From an uncultured Campylobacter sp. (GTDB lineage Bacteria; Campylobacterota; Campylobacteria; Campylobacterales; Campylobacteraceae), in the NCBI RefSeq assembly GCF_937949835.1, contig NZ_CALEDC010000140.1, positions 1 through 11,292 of the forward strand: a stretch of DNA of 11,292 nt, given 5' to 3'. Below, one piece after another: positions 1 through 6,321 of the stretch. The position numbers and the translations under genes were made by a program. Positions within the stretch are counted from its first letter, which is position 1. Every line of letters begins with the position of its first letter. The notes below the pieces were generated by a model. That model worked only from the letters and a program-made list of their open reading frames with translations. It was not told the origin of the DNA and did not search any database.

Positions 1-299
1 TATCTCTTATCGAGCGCGCTTTTAAATGCAACGTAGTGATTGTCAAAATTCCTTTAGGTTCGTTTGGAAGTTCAAATTTTAATATGATTTGAATGCTTTA
101 AGGGCAGAAGGAAATCTGCTTGCATATGACGTCCAGAACTTAAATTTAGAGATTTTGCCTTAGAGGGTTTGGCGAATGGTGCCTCCGCCGAATGATTCTG
201 GCTTAAATTTAGCGGATTTCAACTACAAGCGCAGCGAAATTTATGTTACTTTGTGCCTTTTCTAAAAGCATAATGCCTCAGCACTCGAGCGAGCAAAAT
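1..299. other. Left-edge stretch with no supported gene
   Basis: No convincing coding region is visible in these bases. They contain several AAATTT hexamers and a weak hairpin (GCAGA 104-108 with TCTGC 115-119). Two edge-reaching frames, one on each strand, give short protein-like translations that I could not choose between. A 20-codon minus-strand frame at 209-271 starts with ATG four bases after a GAGG, but it is too short to support. The stretch lies downstream of the leftward operon and may be its 3' untranslated region plus decayed sequence. Confidence 0.4.
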
Positions 300-530
300 T
301 TATCTCACATCGCTACGCTTTGACCTGAAGTACGCGACACATTCTAAGTCACGAAAAACTAAAATTTTTATACCTCCGAAGCTTGCATAGTTTACCAGAA
401 AGCTCGTGCCTAAATCAAAATCCATACTTCCCAAAACCTCGCTAGCTAATATTTTTAATTTTGGATTGTAAATGAGATAAATACCGAGGCGGCAATCTTT
501 AACGGATGAAATTCTATACGTAAAAACCAA
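300..530 (-). CDS. Possible small hypothetical protein (76 aa)
   Basis: This is an open frame of 76 codons whose only full-length start is TTG at 528-530, with no recognisable ribosome-binding site upstream. The translation has a plausible protein composition, with alternating hydrophobic stretches such as GGIKILVFRDLECVAYF near the C-terminus, but I recognise no family. It follows the preceding ORF directly: that ORF ends in TAG (543-545), the next in-frame codon is TAA (540-542), and this frame continues in the same register. It could be a small gene at the end of the operon, the remnant of a longer downstream reading frame, or chance. I lean towards remnant or chance because the start signals are poor. 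Confidence 0.25.
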   Translation of the reverse strand: MVFTYRISSVKDCRLGIYLIYNPKLKILASEVLGSMDFDLGTSFLVNYASFGGIKILVFRDLECVAYFRSKRSDVR

Positions 531-542
531 GGTTTGGATTTA

Positions 543-995
543 CTATAAAAGTTTCAATTTCTTAAACTCGCGGCTATATTTTCTTTGCGAAATCGCGTTA
601 AATTTAAGGCTATCTATACTGGAGAAATTAACGGCGTATTCCTTCAGACAGGCAAGGATGAAAGAGAAGCGGTAATTGCCATTTTCGTAAAATATCTCGC
701 TCGTTATTATTTCGCCGGGCGCCGCATCGCATCTTTGATCCGAGCTCATAACGCATTTTAGTTCATAATATCCATTTTGCAAATCTCCGATGTAAAATTT
801 CAAATGCAACTTTTCATTGATTTGCTTTTTGGGTAGCAATAGCGCATCGTTGAAGCTTATGCCCGCAAAAATTCTTTCTAGCGTATGCATATTTTTATGC
901 AGCCATGCCAAATACGCCTCGTACCGCCGCTGCCTTAAGGCATATTCGCTATCTTTTATATTGCCCTTGATCCAATCTAAGTCAAAATATAGCAC
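543..995 (-). CDS. Small hypothetical protein, possibly DUF4085-like (150 aa)
   Basis: The product is a soluble protein of about 150 residues with no signal peptide or membrane segment. The start is taken as GTG at 993-995, giving an N-terminus of M-L-Y-F-D-L-D-W. No ATG precedes it before the in-frame TAG at 1035-1037, and only weak purine-rich sequence (GAAGAG) lies upstream. Residues around 47-51 (F-N-D-A-L), the E-I-F-Y-E-N-G-x-Y-R-F stretch near 100-110 and the following V-N-F-S-S-I give a layout reminiscent of DUF4085-type proteins, some of which are found beside toxin systems as immunity-like proteins. That resemblance is from memory and is weak. The gene is in the same reading frame as the gene before it, 39 bases after that gene's stop, so it is probably co-transcribed. 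It seems more AT-rich than queA and tatC, which may indicate later acquisition. Confidence 0.5.
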   Translation of the reverse strand: MLYFDLDWIKGNIKDSEYALRQRRYEAYLAWLHKNMHTLERIFAGISFNDALLLPKKQINEKLHLKFYIGDLQNGYYELKCVMSSDQRCDAAPGEIITSEIFYENGNYRFSFILACLKEYAVNFSSIDSLKFNAISQRKYSREFKKLKLL

Positions 996-1034
996 TTCAA
1001 TCTCTTCGGTTTTAAATTTATCGCCGCCTATTCG

Positions 1035-2072
1035 CTACAGCCCCAAGAAATTCTCATCGTTTTTGATCTTTTCGATGAGATCAAGCGTGGCGTAAAACTC
1101 GTCGTAGAAATATGGCATCTCGAGCTTGAAAAATTTAAAGCTTAGCCCCTCCAGCACCTTGAGCGAGTGTTTGTTTTTGAGCAAAAATATGAAAAATACC
1201 CCGTCTTTTTCCAGCGCGTTGAGGTAGTTTATTTCGCTTATATTGGCGCGCAGGATCTCGGCGTCAAGGATGACGACGTCGGCTACGTAGATGAAGTCGC
1301 CAAGATGTCTCTTTGCGCTCTCCCAGTTGGAGTTTGGCATTACGTCGCAACCGAGCCCGCTCAAAAAATCGCGCAGCTCCTCGAAGATAGCGCGGTTTTT
1401 GTGCGTGATGATGACGTTGTAGTCGTATTTTTTAGCGCTAAAACTTTGCTGTGCGAAGCAGCTAAGTACTGCATCCATTTTGATAAATGTCCCGCGCCCG
1501 TCAGCTCCAATACTCGGATGCGAACCGAGTGCACGCAAATGGGTCTGCGCCGAAGTAAGATACTCATCGTCCGTGCTAGCAGCGCTTTCTAGCGCACCTT
1601 TAAGCGCATAGGTGCGTGGATCCTTTAGCTCGCGATCGATGCCTACGCGAACGTCGAGCTTGATAGAGCTCATATTCGCTCTAAGTTCCTTGCTGCTAAA
1701 TTCCACGCTTACGCGGATTGGTTCAGCGATATTTTGCAGGAAAAACTCGCACGTGTCAAAGACTGCGCTAGTGAGATTTAGCACCTCGCCGCCGTAGATA
1801 CGCGGCAGCTGCGGCGGGAAGCTAAGATAGAGCGTGCTATCGTATTTCGTGCACTCCTCAAATAAAATTTCGCTTTGGAATTTTAAAATTTTTAAAATAT
1901 CGATCTGCGCGATATCCTCGCGCCTAGGCACGACGGGGCTGCTTTCTTTGACTTTAGGCGCAGCGGAGAAAATTTTGCCGCTTACGGCGGGCTTTTTAGC
2001 AAAAAGTTTTCTTGCCGCAAAACCTGCCGTCGCAGCCAATATTGCTAGTGCGCCTAAAACCACGGCTTTCAT
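1035..2072 (-). CDS. Membrane-anchored degenerate hybrid histidine-kinase-like protein
   Basis: The 345-residue product begins with a hydrophobic helix (residues about 3-20) followed by R-K-x-x-x-K-K, so it should be an N-in anchored or single-pass membrane protein with the bulk in the cytoplasm. Residues about 60-207 resemble a GHKL/HATPase_c domain: L-P-R-I-Y-G-G-E-V-L-N-L (89-100) aligns with the usual P-x-x-x-x-G-D-x-x-R-L segment, the N-box position lacks the key Asn, and G-R-G-T-F-I-K-M-D (192-200) resembles the G2 box. Residues about 217-336 resemble a receiver domain: a hydrophobic first strand ends in T-H-K-N instead of an acidic pair, an Asp follows the V-V-I-L strand at 270, and L-E-M-P replaces the usual Lys-Pro. 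No H-box phosphoacceptor is evident. I infer a catalytically dead signalling relative. Its ATG overlaps the queA stop (ATGA), which suggests translational coupling. The fold assignment is inference; the ORF itself is secure. Confidence 0.8.
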   Translation of the reverse strand: MKAVVLGALAILAATAGFAARKLFAKKPAVSGKIFSAAPKVKESSPVVPRREDIAQIDILKILKFQSEILFEECTKYDSTLYLSFPPQLPRIYGGEVLNLTSAVFDTCEFFLQNIAEPIRVSVEFSSKELRANMSSIKLDVRVGIDRELKDPRTYALKGALESAASTDDEYLTSAQTHLRALGSHPSIGADGRGTFIKMDAVLSCFAQQSFSAKKYDYNVIITHKNRAIFEELRDFLSGLGCDVMPNSNWESAKRHLGDFIYVADVVILDAEILRANISEINYLNALEKDGVFFIFLLKNKHSLKVLEGLSFKFFKLEMPYFYDEFYATLDLIEKIKNDENFLGL

Positions 2073-3088
2073 AGCACAAGCATCCCATCGCCATAGGAGT
2101 AGAAGCGGTATCTTTGCTCCGCTGCGATGCGGTAGAGCTCAAGCGTGCGCTCAAGGCCGATGAAGCTCGCTACGAGCATTATCAGCGTGGATTTTGGCAG
2201 GTGAAAATTTGTAAGCAAAAAATTTTGTCTTATCGGCGGGTTGCCCGGGTGCAAAAACAGCTCGCAGATTCCGCTATTTTGCCCGTTACGTGCAAAATTT
2301 TCGATCGTTCTCGTAACGGTCGTACCCACGCCTAAAATTTTTCGCTCGCTTTTTAGAATTTGCGCGGTCTGCGGCGGGACGGAGTAGAGCTCGCCGTGCA
2401 TCTTGTGATCGCGCAGATCCGCTACTTCCACGGGCTTGAAGGTGCCCGCGCCCACATGCAGCGTGATAAAATAAATTTCGTGGTTTTTGCGCAGATCGTT
2501 TAGCATCGCATCGTTAAAATGAAGGCTCGCGGTTGGTGCGGCGACGGCGCCTTGCTCGCGCGCGAAGATGCTTTGGTACCAGCTCGCATCCTCCTTCGTA
2601 TCGGCGCGCTTGATATACGGCGGCAGCGGCACGTGGCCGATACGTTCGCAAATTTCAAAAACATCATGGGTGTTTAAAGCTTTACCGCCGCGCTCAAACT
2701 GCACGATGCGAAGCCCGCCTTCCATCAGCTCGCAAACGCGAGCTTCAAGACCGCTTTGAAATTTTAATTCGCTGCCTACTTTGACGCTGCCGCGAATATA
2801 GGCGCTAAATTTATTGCCCTCAAGCGGCGAGTTTAACAGAAGCTCGATCTTGCCGCCGCTGTTTTTATGGCCGAAGAGGCGCGCCTTAATCACCCGCGTG
2901 TCGTTAAAAATAATATCGCAGGGCGGCAGGGCATCCGCCAAATCGCCGAAGTGCGCGTGAGTGATCTGCTCTTTAGCGCGGTCATAGATCAGCAGGCGCG
3001 CGTTTTGTTTGGGCATCACGGGCGCGCTTGCGATGAGCTCGCTAGGAAGCTCGTAATCGTAGCTACCGACTAAATTTAGATCCGCCAT
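2069..3088 (-). CDS. queA: S-adenosylmethionine:tRNA ribosyltransferase-isomerase
   Basis: QueA transfers and isomerises the ribosyl group of S-adenosylmethionine onto 7-aminomethyl-7-deazaguanine in tRNA, giving epoxyqueuosine at the wobble position of GUN anticodon tRNAs. The 339-residue length is normal for the family. Visible signatures are F-N-D-T-R-V-I-K-A-R-L (61-71), S-G-G-K-I-E-L-L-L (77-85), G-H-V-P-L-P-P-Y-I (151-159), Y-Q-S-I-F-A followed by G-A-V-A-A-P-T-A-S-L-H-F (171-191), H-V-G-A-G-T-F (211-217), N-F-H-L-P-K-S-T-L (294-302) and Y-R-F-Y-S-Y-G-D (327-334). The ATG start lies one base after the tatC stop codon, and the stop overlaps the next gene by four bases, so it is translated within the hemW-tat operon. 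The tat-queA neighbourhood matches, from memory, C. jejuni Cj0577c-Cj0579c. Confidence 0.97.
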   Translation of the reverse strand: MADLNLVGSYDYELPSELIASAPVMPKQNARLLIYDRAKEQITHAHFGDLADALPPCDIIFNDTRVIKARLFGHKNSGGKIELLLNSPLEGNKFSAYIRGSVKVGSELKFQSGLEARVCELMEGGLRIVQFERGGKALNTHDVFEICERIGHVPLPPYIKRADTKEDASWYQSIFAREQGAVAAPTASLHFNDAMLNDLRKNHEIYFITLHVGAGTFKPVEVADLRDHKMHGELYSVPPQTAQILKSERKILGVGTTVTRTIENFARNGQNSGICELFLHPGNPPIRQNFLLTNFHLPKSTLIMLVASFIGLERTLELYRIAAEQRYRFYSYGDGMLVL

Positions 3089-3089
3089 C

Positions 3090-3845
3090 TCACGCCTGCG
3101 CTACGTCCGTGGAATTTTCGCTTTCGTCATCCTCAGGCTTATACGGATTTATCATTTTGGCGATGAAGATCGAAAGCAGATAAAGCGCAATTAGCGGAGT
3201 TGCGAGCATAAACTGACTAAGCACGTCCGGCGGCGTCATGACCGCTGCAAAGATGAAAATAATGACGATTGCGTAGCGAAAAAAATCGCTCAGGCTTTTA
3301 TTTGTTACAAGCCCGATCTTAGCGAGGAAAAAGGTTACTACAGGAAGCTCGAAGCTGATGCCGAATGCGACGACGAGCTTAGCGAAAAAGCCTACATATT
3401 CGCCGATTGTAGGCATCGCAGTAAATTGCTTGGCGCCAAAATTTACCAAGAAATTAAACGCGACGGGGATTACGAAAAAATAGCAAAACGCCGCGCCCAA
3501 AAAAAACATAATGCTCGCGCCGCTAACGAAGGGGATGACGTATTTTTTCTCGTTGTCGTAAAGCCCAGGTGCTACGAAAAGCCACACCTGCCAGAAAATT
3601 ATCGGCATCGCTAGAAGCAGCGAGGTGAAAAACGATACCTTCATCGCGGTAAAAAACGTTTCGCCAAGCTGGGTAAAGATGATCTCGCTGCCTTTAGGAA
3701 GCACACGCACTAGCGGACGGGTCATAAAGCCTAAAATATCTTCCCAAAAGCCGAAGCACGCGATAAAAAGGACGATGACGGAAAGCACGGAGATAACTAG
3801 GCGCTTGCGAAGCTCGGCTAGATGGGGTTTTAGCTCTTCAAACAT
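3090..3845 (-). CDS. tatC: Sec-independent protein translocase subunit TatC
   Basis: TatC is the multi-spanning inner-membrane core of the twin-arginine translocase. It recognises the R-R signal peptide and exports folded, often cofactor-bearing, proteins. The 251-residue product shows the amphipathic N-terminal H-L-A-E-L-R-K-R-L (8-16), then six hydrophobic segments. The first periplasmic loop and cytoplasmic signal-binding loop are conserved: Q-V-W-L-F-V-A-P-G-L-Y-x-x-E-K-K (86-101), with the aromatic F90 and E99 expected at the signal-peptide site. F-E-L-P (165-168) carries the intramembrane Glu, and M-T-P-P-D-V-L-S-Q (203-211) is typical. The C-terminus ends in an acidic tail. A GAGAG ribosome-binding site lies in the 15-base gap after tatB. 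Confidence 0.97.
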   Translation of the reverse strand: MFEELKPHLAELRKRLVISVLSVIVLFIACFGFWEDILGFMTRPLVRVLPKGSEIIFTQLGETFFTAMKVSFFTSLLLAMPIIFWQVWLFVAPGLYDNEKKYVIPFVSGASIMFFLGAAFCYFFVIPVAFNFLVNFGAKQFTAMPTIGEYVGFFAKLVVAFGISFELPVVTFFLAKIGLVTNKSLSDFFRYAIVIIFIFAAVMTPPDVLSQFMLATPLIALYLLSIFIAKMINPYKPEDDESENSTDVAQA

Positions 3846-3860
3846 TAAATTTCTCTCTCA

Positions 3861-4583
3861 TTATGATTTTTGCGTATCGCTATTTTGCGCGGAATTTTGC
3901 ATAGAATTTTGCGCATCGCCGTTTAAATTTGCGTTCAAATTTTGCGCGGCGCTTTTCGCTTCACTGCTTGCATTGGTATTTTGTGTGGAATTTCCTGCGC
4001 CGCCGTCCGTGCTCGGCATGGAATTTTCGCCTTTATTTCCAGCGCCAGAATTCGCGCTTTTGCCTTCAACGCCGGGATTCATTGCGCCGCTGGCGGAGCC
4101 TTGCGTAGAGTTTGCGGCGCCAGCGGAGCTTTGCGCGGAATTTTCGCCGCTCGAATTTGCTTTTAAATTTGCCGTCTCGCTCTGTTTTTGCGCCGAGACT
4201 TTCGCGGAGTTTAACGCGTCTTTGGCGGTGTCCGAGCTAAGCGTTTCTTTAAGCGAGCTTTCCGCGTCTTTTAGCCCCGCATTTAGCGTCTCTTTGACGG
4301 AGTTCATGCCGCCTTTTATCTCGTCGAGCTCCTCAAACGTGAGCTTTTTGCGCACGCCCTCGCTTGCTTGTGTGATACTCTCTTTATATTTTTTGGCGTC
4401 CTCTTTGAGCTCGGCGATGCGAAGCTCCTGATCGAAGCTAGATTTTGCGTCGTTGATGGTTTTTTTGATGACTTTGAAGTATTTCGCAAGCTCGACCAGG
4501 ACTTTTGGAAGCTTTTCGGGCCCCAGCACGATTATCGCGATGATTAAAATGACCGTAATTTCAGGCATACTGATACCAAACAT
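3861..4583 (-). CDS. tatB: Sec-independent protein translocase subunit TatB with long low-complexity tail
   Basis: TatB partners TatC in the twin-arginine signal receptor complex. The N-terminus M-F-G-I-S-M-P-E-I-T followed by a hydrophobic helix (about 8-20) and the hinge L-G-P-E-K-L-P (20-26) is diagnostic; the Glu in the helix start favours TatB over TatA. An amphipathic, charged helical region runs from about residue 27 to 115. From about residue 130 to 240 the protein is almost entirely Ser, Asn, Ala, Gly, Gln, Thr and Lys, ending in Q-N-S-M-Q-N-S-A-Q-N-S. This makes it 240 residues, longer than the roughly 140-170 residues usual for TatB. An AGGA lies six bases before the ATG. The gene sits directly before tatC, and no tatA is present in the window. 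Confidence 0.94.
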   Translation of the reverse strand: MFGISMPEITVILIIAIIVLGPEKLPKVLVELAKYFKVIKKTINDAKSSFDQELRIAELKEDAKKYKESITQASEGVRKKLTFEELDEIKGGMNSVKETLNAGLKDAESSLKETLSSDTAKDALNSAKVSAQKQSETANLKANSSGENSAQSSAGAANSTQGSASGAMNPGVEGKSANSGAGNKGENSMPSTDGGAGNSTQNTNASSEAKSAAQNLNANLNGDAQNSMQNSAQNSDTQKS

Positions 4584-4640
4584 AAAATTTCCTAACGTAA
4601 AAAGTGGCGTATTTTAACTAAAATTTCATTAATCTTAAAT

Positions 4641-5714
4641 TTAGCGCCCGCGGCGGCTTTCTTGCGTAATAAAAAGCGCAATCTCGTCGGCGAGCAAAAA
4701 GTTGGGATTATAAAATTTACCCTCGGCAAATTTCAGCTTTTTTTCGCGCACGAGCAGCTGCGCGTTGCTTAGCTCCGTAGCGTTTAAAATTTGCGCCTCA
4801 AACCCCAAAATGCAGCGCAGCCCGAGAAATATGCGCTCAAGCTTTTTATCCTGCGCGCTTAGAGCTTCGCGCTGTTTTTGCAGCGGGTCTGCAATGTAAT
4901 CTCGCAAATTTTTAGGCGAGCTAAGGCGCACCTGAGCGCTAGTGCCGACCGCAAATGCCCCAAATCCCGCGTAATCCTCGCCGCGCCAGTAGGCGAGATT
5001 GTGCTTACAGCGCAGTCCGCGCGCGGCAAAATTTGAAATTTCATACTGGCTAAAGCCGCTATCCGCCGCAAGAGCAAAGAGAAATTTAGCTAGAGCCGCA
5101 CTTTCCTTTTTAAAGCTTTCGCGCCCGAAAAAGGGCGTATTTTCCTCAAGACTTAGCGCATAGGCGCTTAAATGCGGCACTTCGCAGCGCGCAAGCTCAT
5201 CCATTTCAAATTTTAAATTCCTTTTATCGTCAAATTTGCTCGCGTAGATTAGATCTAAATTTATATTATCAAAGCCCGCTGCTTTGGCATTTTGCACCGC
5301 GAGAAAAATCTGCGCCGCACTGTGCGCGCGACCGAGGAACTTTAGCTTGGCGTCGTTGAAACTCTGCGCGCCGAAGCTGATGCGGTTTACGCCGAGCCCC
5401 TGCATCGCGCTAAGCCAGGCGGGGCTAGCGGAGTTCGGATTAGCTTCCGAACTGATTTCGGCTCGGGCGGCGAAATGCGGCGCAAGCAGCGCAAAAATTC
5501 CGTCGTAAAGCCCCGCATCTACGGCGCTTGGCGTGCCTCCTCCGATAAAAAGCGTAGAGATTTGCGCGTGCAGATTTTTTGCCAAAAAGTCGCGCACTTC
5601 AAGCTCTAGCGCGCGAAAGTAGCTTTTTGCGAGGCTAAACTTATCGCTGAAGGAGCCAAAGGCACAATACGGGCATTTGGAGGTGCAAAACGGCACGTGG
5701 ATATAGATGTGCAA
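4641..5714 (-). CDS. hemW: HemW-type radical SAM protein (coproporphyrinogen oxidase-like)
   Basis: HemW proteins are radical-SAM relatives of the oxygen-independent coproporphyrinogen III oxidase HemN and are thought to act as heme chaperones rather than oxidases. The 357-residue product has the 4Fe-4S cluster motif C10-x3-C14-x2-C17 followed by A-F; HemN has a fourth nearby cysteine that is absent here, which favours HemW. Other family signatures are I-G-G-G-T-P-S (57-63), R-I-S-F-G-A-Q-S-F-N (111-120), Y-E-I-S-N-F-A (224-230) and C-K-H-N-L-A-Y-W-R-G-E-D-Y-A-G-F-G (236-252). The start is TTG at 5712-5714: an in-frame TAG lies just upstream, no ATG is available, and AGGA precedes the TTG by six bases. 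It is the first gene of the leftward operon. Older annotations of this gene as hemN are probably misleading. Confidence 0.93.
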   Translation of the reverse strand: MHIYIHVPFCTSKCPYCAFGSFSDKFSLAKSYFRALELEVRDFLAKNLHAQISTLFIGGGTPSAVDAGLYDGIFALLAPHFAARAEISSEANPNSASPAWLSAMQGLGVNRISFGAQSFNDAKLKFLGRAHSAAQIFLAVQNAKAAGFDNINLDLIYASKFDDKRNLKFEMDELARCEVPHLSAYALSLEENTPFFGRESFKKESAALAKFLFALAADSGFSQYEISNFAARGLRCKHNLAYWRGEDYAGFGAFAVGTSAQVRLSSPKNLRDYIADPLQKQREALSAQDKKLERIFLGLRCILGFEAQILNATELSNAQLLVREKKLKFAEGKFYNPNFLLADEIALFITQESRRGR

Positions 5715-5765
5715 GGGCGGTCCTATGGGCTAAATTTACGTCGCAAAATTTAGCGAATTAATTTG

Positions 5766-5783
5766 AAAATTTATATAAATTTT
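5766..5783. promoter_or_regulatory. Perfect 18-bp AT palindrome in divergent promoter region
   Basis: AAAATTTATATAAATTTT reads identically on both strands and lies in the 136-base gap between the divergent hemW and rppH genes. It contains TATAAA on each strand, so it could supply a -10 element for hemW and possibly for the opposite direction, or be an operator. In such AT-rich DNA it could also occur by chance. The leftward promoter of the hemW operon should lie near here because nothing else separates the two operons. Confidence 0.35.
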
Positions 5784-5807
5784 AAGCCTCTTAACGCAAA
5801 TTTTAAT

Positions 5808-5822
5808 ATTTTTAGGTAGAAT
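5808..5822 (+). promoter_or_regulatory. Candidate sigma-70 promoter for rppH-lysC-hobA-holB-folP
   Basis: A T-rich run followed by GG and the hexamer TAGAAT (5817-5822) fits the extended -10 layout described for Campylobacter housekeeping promoters, which usually lack a clear -35 box. It lies about 28 bases before the rppH ATG, leaving room for a short leader with a weak GAGAAA purine stretch as ribosome-binding site. There is no other gap before folP large enough for an obvious second promoter. Confidence 0.45.
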
Positions 5823-5850
5823 TTTGAGAAATTTTTTGTGAGAAAACGAG

Positions 5851-6321
5851 ATGGAAAAAGAGAAAAATTACAGACCGAATGTCGCTGCAATCGTACTTTC
5901 GCCCTCGTATCCGTTTAATTGCGAAATTTTAATCGCGCAACGAAGCGATATCAAAGGCGCTTGGCAGTTTCCTCAAGGCGGTATCGACGATGGTGAGACG
6001 CCGAAGATGGCGATCCGCAGAGAGCTAGGCGAGGAGATCGGAACAAGCAAAGTCGATATCATCGCTGAGTGCCCGAAGTGGCTTAGCTACGACTTTCCCG
6101 ATGGGGTAGCTCAAAAGATGCGCCCATACGACGGGCAAATTCAAAGGTATTTTTTGGTGAGATTGCGAAGCTTAGCCGATATAAACATCAATACTAAACT
6201 TCCGGAGTTCGACGCATTTAAATTCGTAGGCGCGAATGAGGTTTTAAGGCACGTAAATCACTTCAAAAAGCCGATTTACGCGACGGTTTTAAAATATTTT
6301 AAGGAGGAGGGTTACATTTAA
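5851..6321 (+). CDS. rppH: RNA pyrophosphohydrolase (Nudix family)
   Basis: RppH removes pyrophosphate from the 5' end of triphosphorylated mRNA, which primes it for decay; related enzymes hydrolyse dinucleoside polyphosphates. The 156-residue length is normal. The Nudix box occupies residues 43-65, with G43, E49, the R-E-L at 57-59 and E61-E62 that bind the catalytic metals, and G64. The preceding W-Q-F-P-Q-G-G-I-D (38-46) is characteristic of the RppH/NudH subgroup rather than of MutT. Y-D-G-Q-I-Q-R-Y-F (93-101) is also typical. It opens the rightward operon, and its stop TAA shares one base with the lysC ATG. In C. jejuni the equivalent neighbour is Cj0581. Confidence 0.95.
   Translation: MEKEKNYRPNVAAIVLSPSYPFNCEILIAQRSDIKGAWQFPQGGIDDGETPKMAIRRELGEEIGTSKVDIIAECPKWLSYDFPDGVAQKMRPYDGQIQRYFLVRLRSLADININTKLPEFDAFKFVGANEVLRHVNHFKKPIYATVLKYFKEEGYI
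6301..6310 (+). promoter_or_regulatory. Strong ribosome-binding site for lysC inside rppH
   Basis: AAGGAGGAGG is the strongest Shine-Dalgarno match I noticed in the window. It lies inside the last codons of rppH, with the second GGAGG ten bases before the lysC ATG. It suggests that lysC is translated more strongly than its neighbours in the operon. Confidence 0.75.

Noticed and set aside
3..92. Possible gene fragment entering from the left on the plus strand (29 codons to TGA), with a competing open frame on the minus strand running out of the window
   Set aside because: Both translations look about equally protein-like, neither is recognisable and the stretch is too short to choose, so neither is annotated.
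209..271. Twenty-residue minus-strand ORF with ATG after GAGG
   Set aside because: The composition is plausible but the ORF is too short, and no known small-protein family fits.
284..289. CTCGAG palindrome in CGAGC-rich sequence, considered as a terminator stem for the leftward operon
   Set aside because: The extended arms do not pair well and no T-run follows in the direction of transcription.
1167..1592. Plus-strand ORF of 141 codons opposite the kinase-like gene
   Set aside because: The opposite strand encodes a protein with recognisable domain patterns and a coupled start; this frame has no ribosome-binding site and no family resemblance.
3625..4431. Long plus-strand ORF of 268 codons, antisense to the tatC 5' end and tatB
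   Set aside because: It is a shadow of the low-complexity tatB coding sequence: the product is dominated by repeated F, A, C, P and E encoded opposite the Ser/Asn/Ala codons. tatB and tatC are clearly the real genes.
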